Assembly (NCBI GenBank): GCA_000317655.1
Contig: CP003940.1
Span: 3,047,547 to 3,111,546, forward strand
Source of the DNA: Cyanobacterium stanieri PCC 7202
GTDB lineage: Bacteria; Cyanobacteriota; Cyanobacteriia; Cyanobacteriales; Cyanobacteriaceae
Reading direction: 5' to 3'
DNA: 64,000 nucleotides
Each line of letters opens with the position of its first letter. Position 1 is the first letter of the stretch. The position numbers and the translations under genes were made by a program. Of this stretch, positions 63,875 to 64,000 are shown piece by piece. The notes beneath the pieces are model-generated. The model saw only the letters and a list, made by a program, of their open reading frames with translations, ran no database searches and was not told the DNA's origin.

Positions 63875-64000
63875 AGATGATAATTATTATTCAACTTTTT
63901 CCTTCACCGATGTTAACACTAATCAAATTTTTATTTGATTTTTTTGATGGTTTCCAGATAAACTAGCCGACCATAATTTGGCAAAAAAAAAGGATGCGTC
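63875..64000. other. AT-rich end of window, no gene supported
   Basis: The last 126 bases hold the upstream region of the GH57 gene. An aatcaaatttttatttgattttttt stretch (63932-63956) is a weak inverted repeat with a T-run, possibly a terminator for a plus-strand transcript, but no plus-strand gene precedes it. Confidence 0.3.

Overview
The window is chromosomal DNA from a cyanobacterium, most likely a low-GC unicellular one (Cyanobacterium/Geminocystis-like; this placement is inference). The evidence is dense HIP1 octamers (GCGATCGC) and genes restricted to or typical of cyanobacteria: circadian LdpA, FtsH2-type protease, a high-light-inducible protein, cyanobacterial Hfq beside dapF, BicA bicarbonate transporter, plant-type glycerate kinase, Ycf46-like AAA protein, flavodiiron Flv1, DUF3611 and XisH/XisI. 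No rRNA, tRNA or CRISPR array was seen.

Layout. 0-8 kb: end of a rhodanese, a TauE/SafE exporter, LdpA, LipB, GyrA (minus) and RuvC. 8-12 kb: ftsH2, a TnpB-only IS200/IS605-type element ending against the nth start codon, nth, and an unlisted 56-aa HLIP. 12-19 kb: prmA, the xisH-xisI pair converging on an XisF-like serine recombinase that lies 12 bp behind hfq, then dapF, a bifunctional-nuclease (DUF151) gene and nagA. 19-26 kb, mostly minus strand: a PlsY/PEP-synthase-like fusion, bicA, glycerate kinase and comF, with hrcA divergent. 27-33 kb: a degraded toxin remnant (HigB plus DUF3368 pieces), an SLC12-type transporter, a second TnpB element that carries a divergent 46-aa ribbon-helix-helix gene, and a type II sulfide:quinone reductase with a strong terminator. 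33-41 kb: ABC ATPase, obgE, purF, a cNMP-domain protein, ackA and a double-domain phosphoglycerate-mutase-family protein. 41-49 kb is the accessory part: tandem GC-rich repeats, an ABC-2 permease, and a minor-pilin gene set split by an Rpn/DUF2887 nuclease gene, a 5'-truncated paralogue of it, and three copies of one repeat. 49-64 kb: YbjN, TPR, ABC ATPase, Slt-like transglycosylase, Ycf46-like, ruvB, hsp20, SDR, PepSY, GIY-YIG, flv1 and a GH57 glycosidase.

How the genes fit together. Several serve carbon acquisition and photosynthetic protection: BicA imports bicarbonate, glycerate kinase closes photorespiration, Ycf46 is linked to CO2 use, Flv1 dumps electrons to O2, FtsH2 and the HLIP serve photosystem repair. 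Rhodanese, sulfite exporter and SQR form a scattered sulfur theme. RuvC, RuvB, Nth and GyrA are DNA-maintenance genes.

Repeats stand out. At least four families fill the gaps: an 18-bp inverted end sequence (AACCTCAGTTCGGGATAA) that repeatedly starts at or a few bases after stop codons; ATTGTCAATTGTCCATTGTC-like repeats that have been translated into the C-terminal tails of three proteins; heptamer (STRR-like) runs; and GC-rich palindromes (tcccccagaattggggga and relatives). The best candidates for something undescribed are the RHH-plus-TnpB element, the hfq/XisF-like/XisH/XisI cluster with altered catalytic residues in the recombinase, the PlsY-phosphotransferase fusion, and the stop-codon-hugging repeat.
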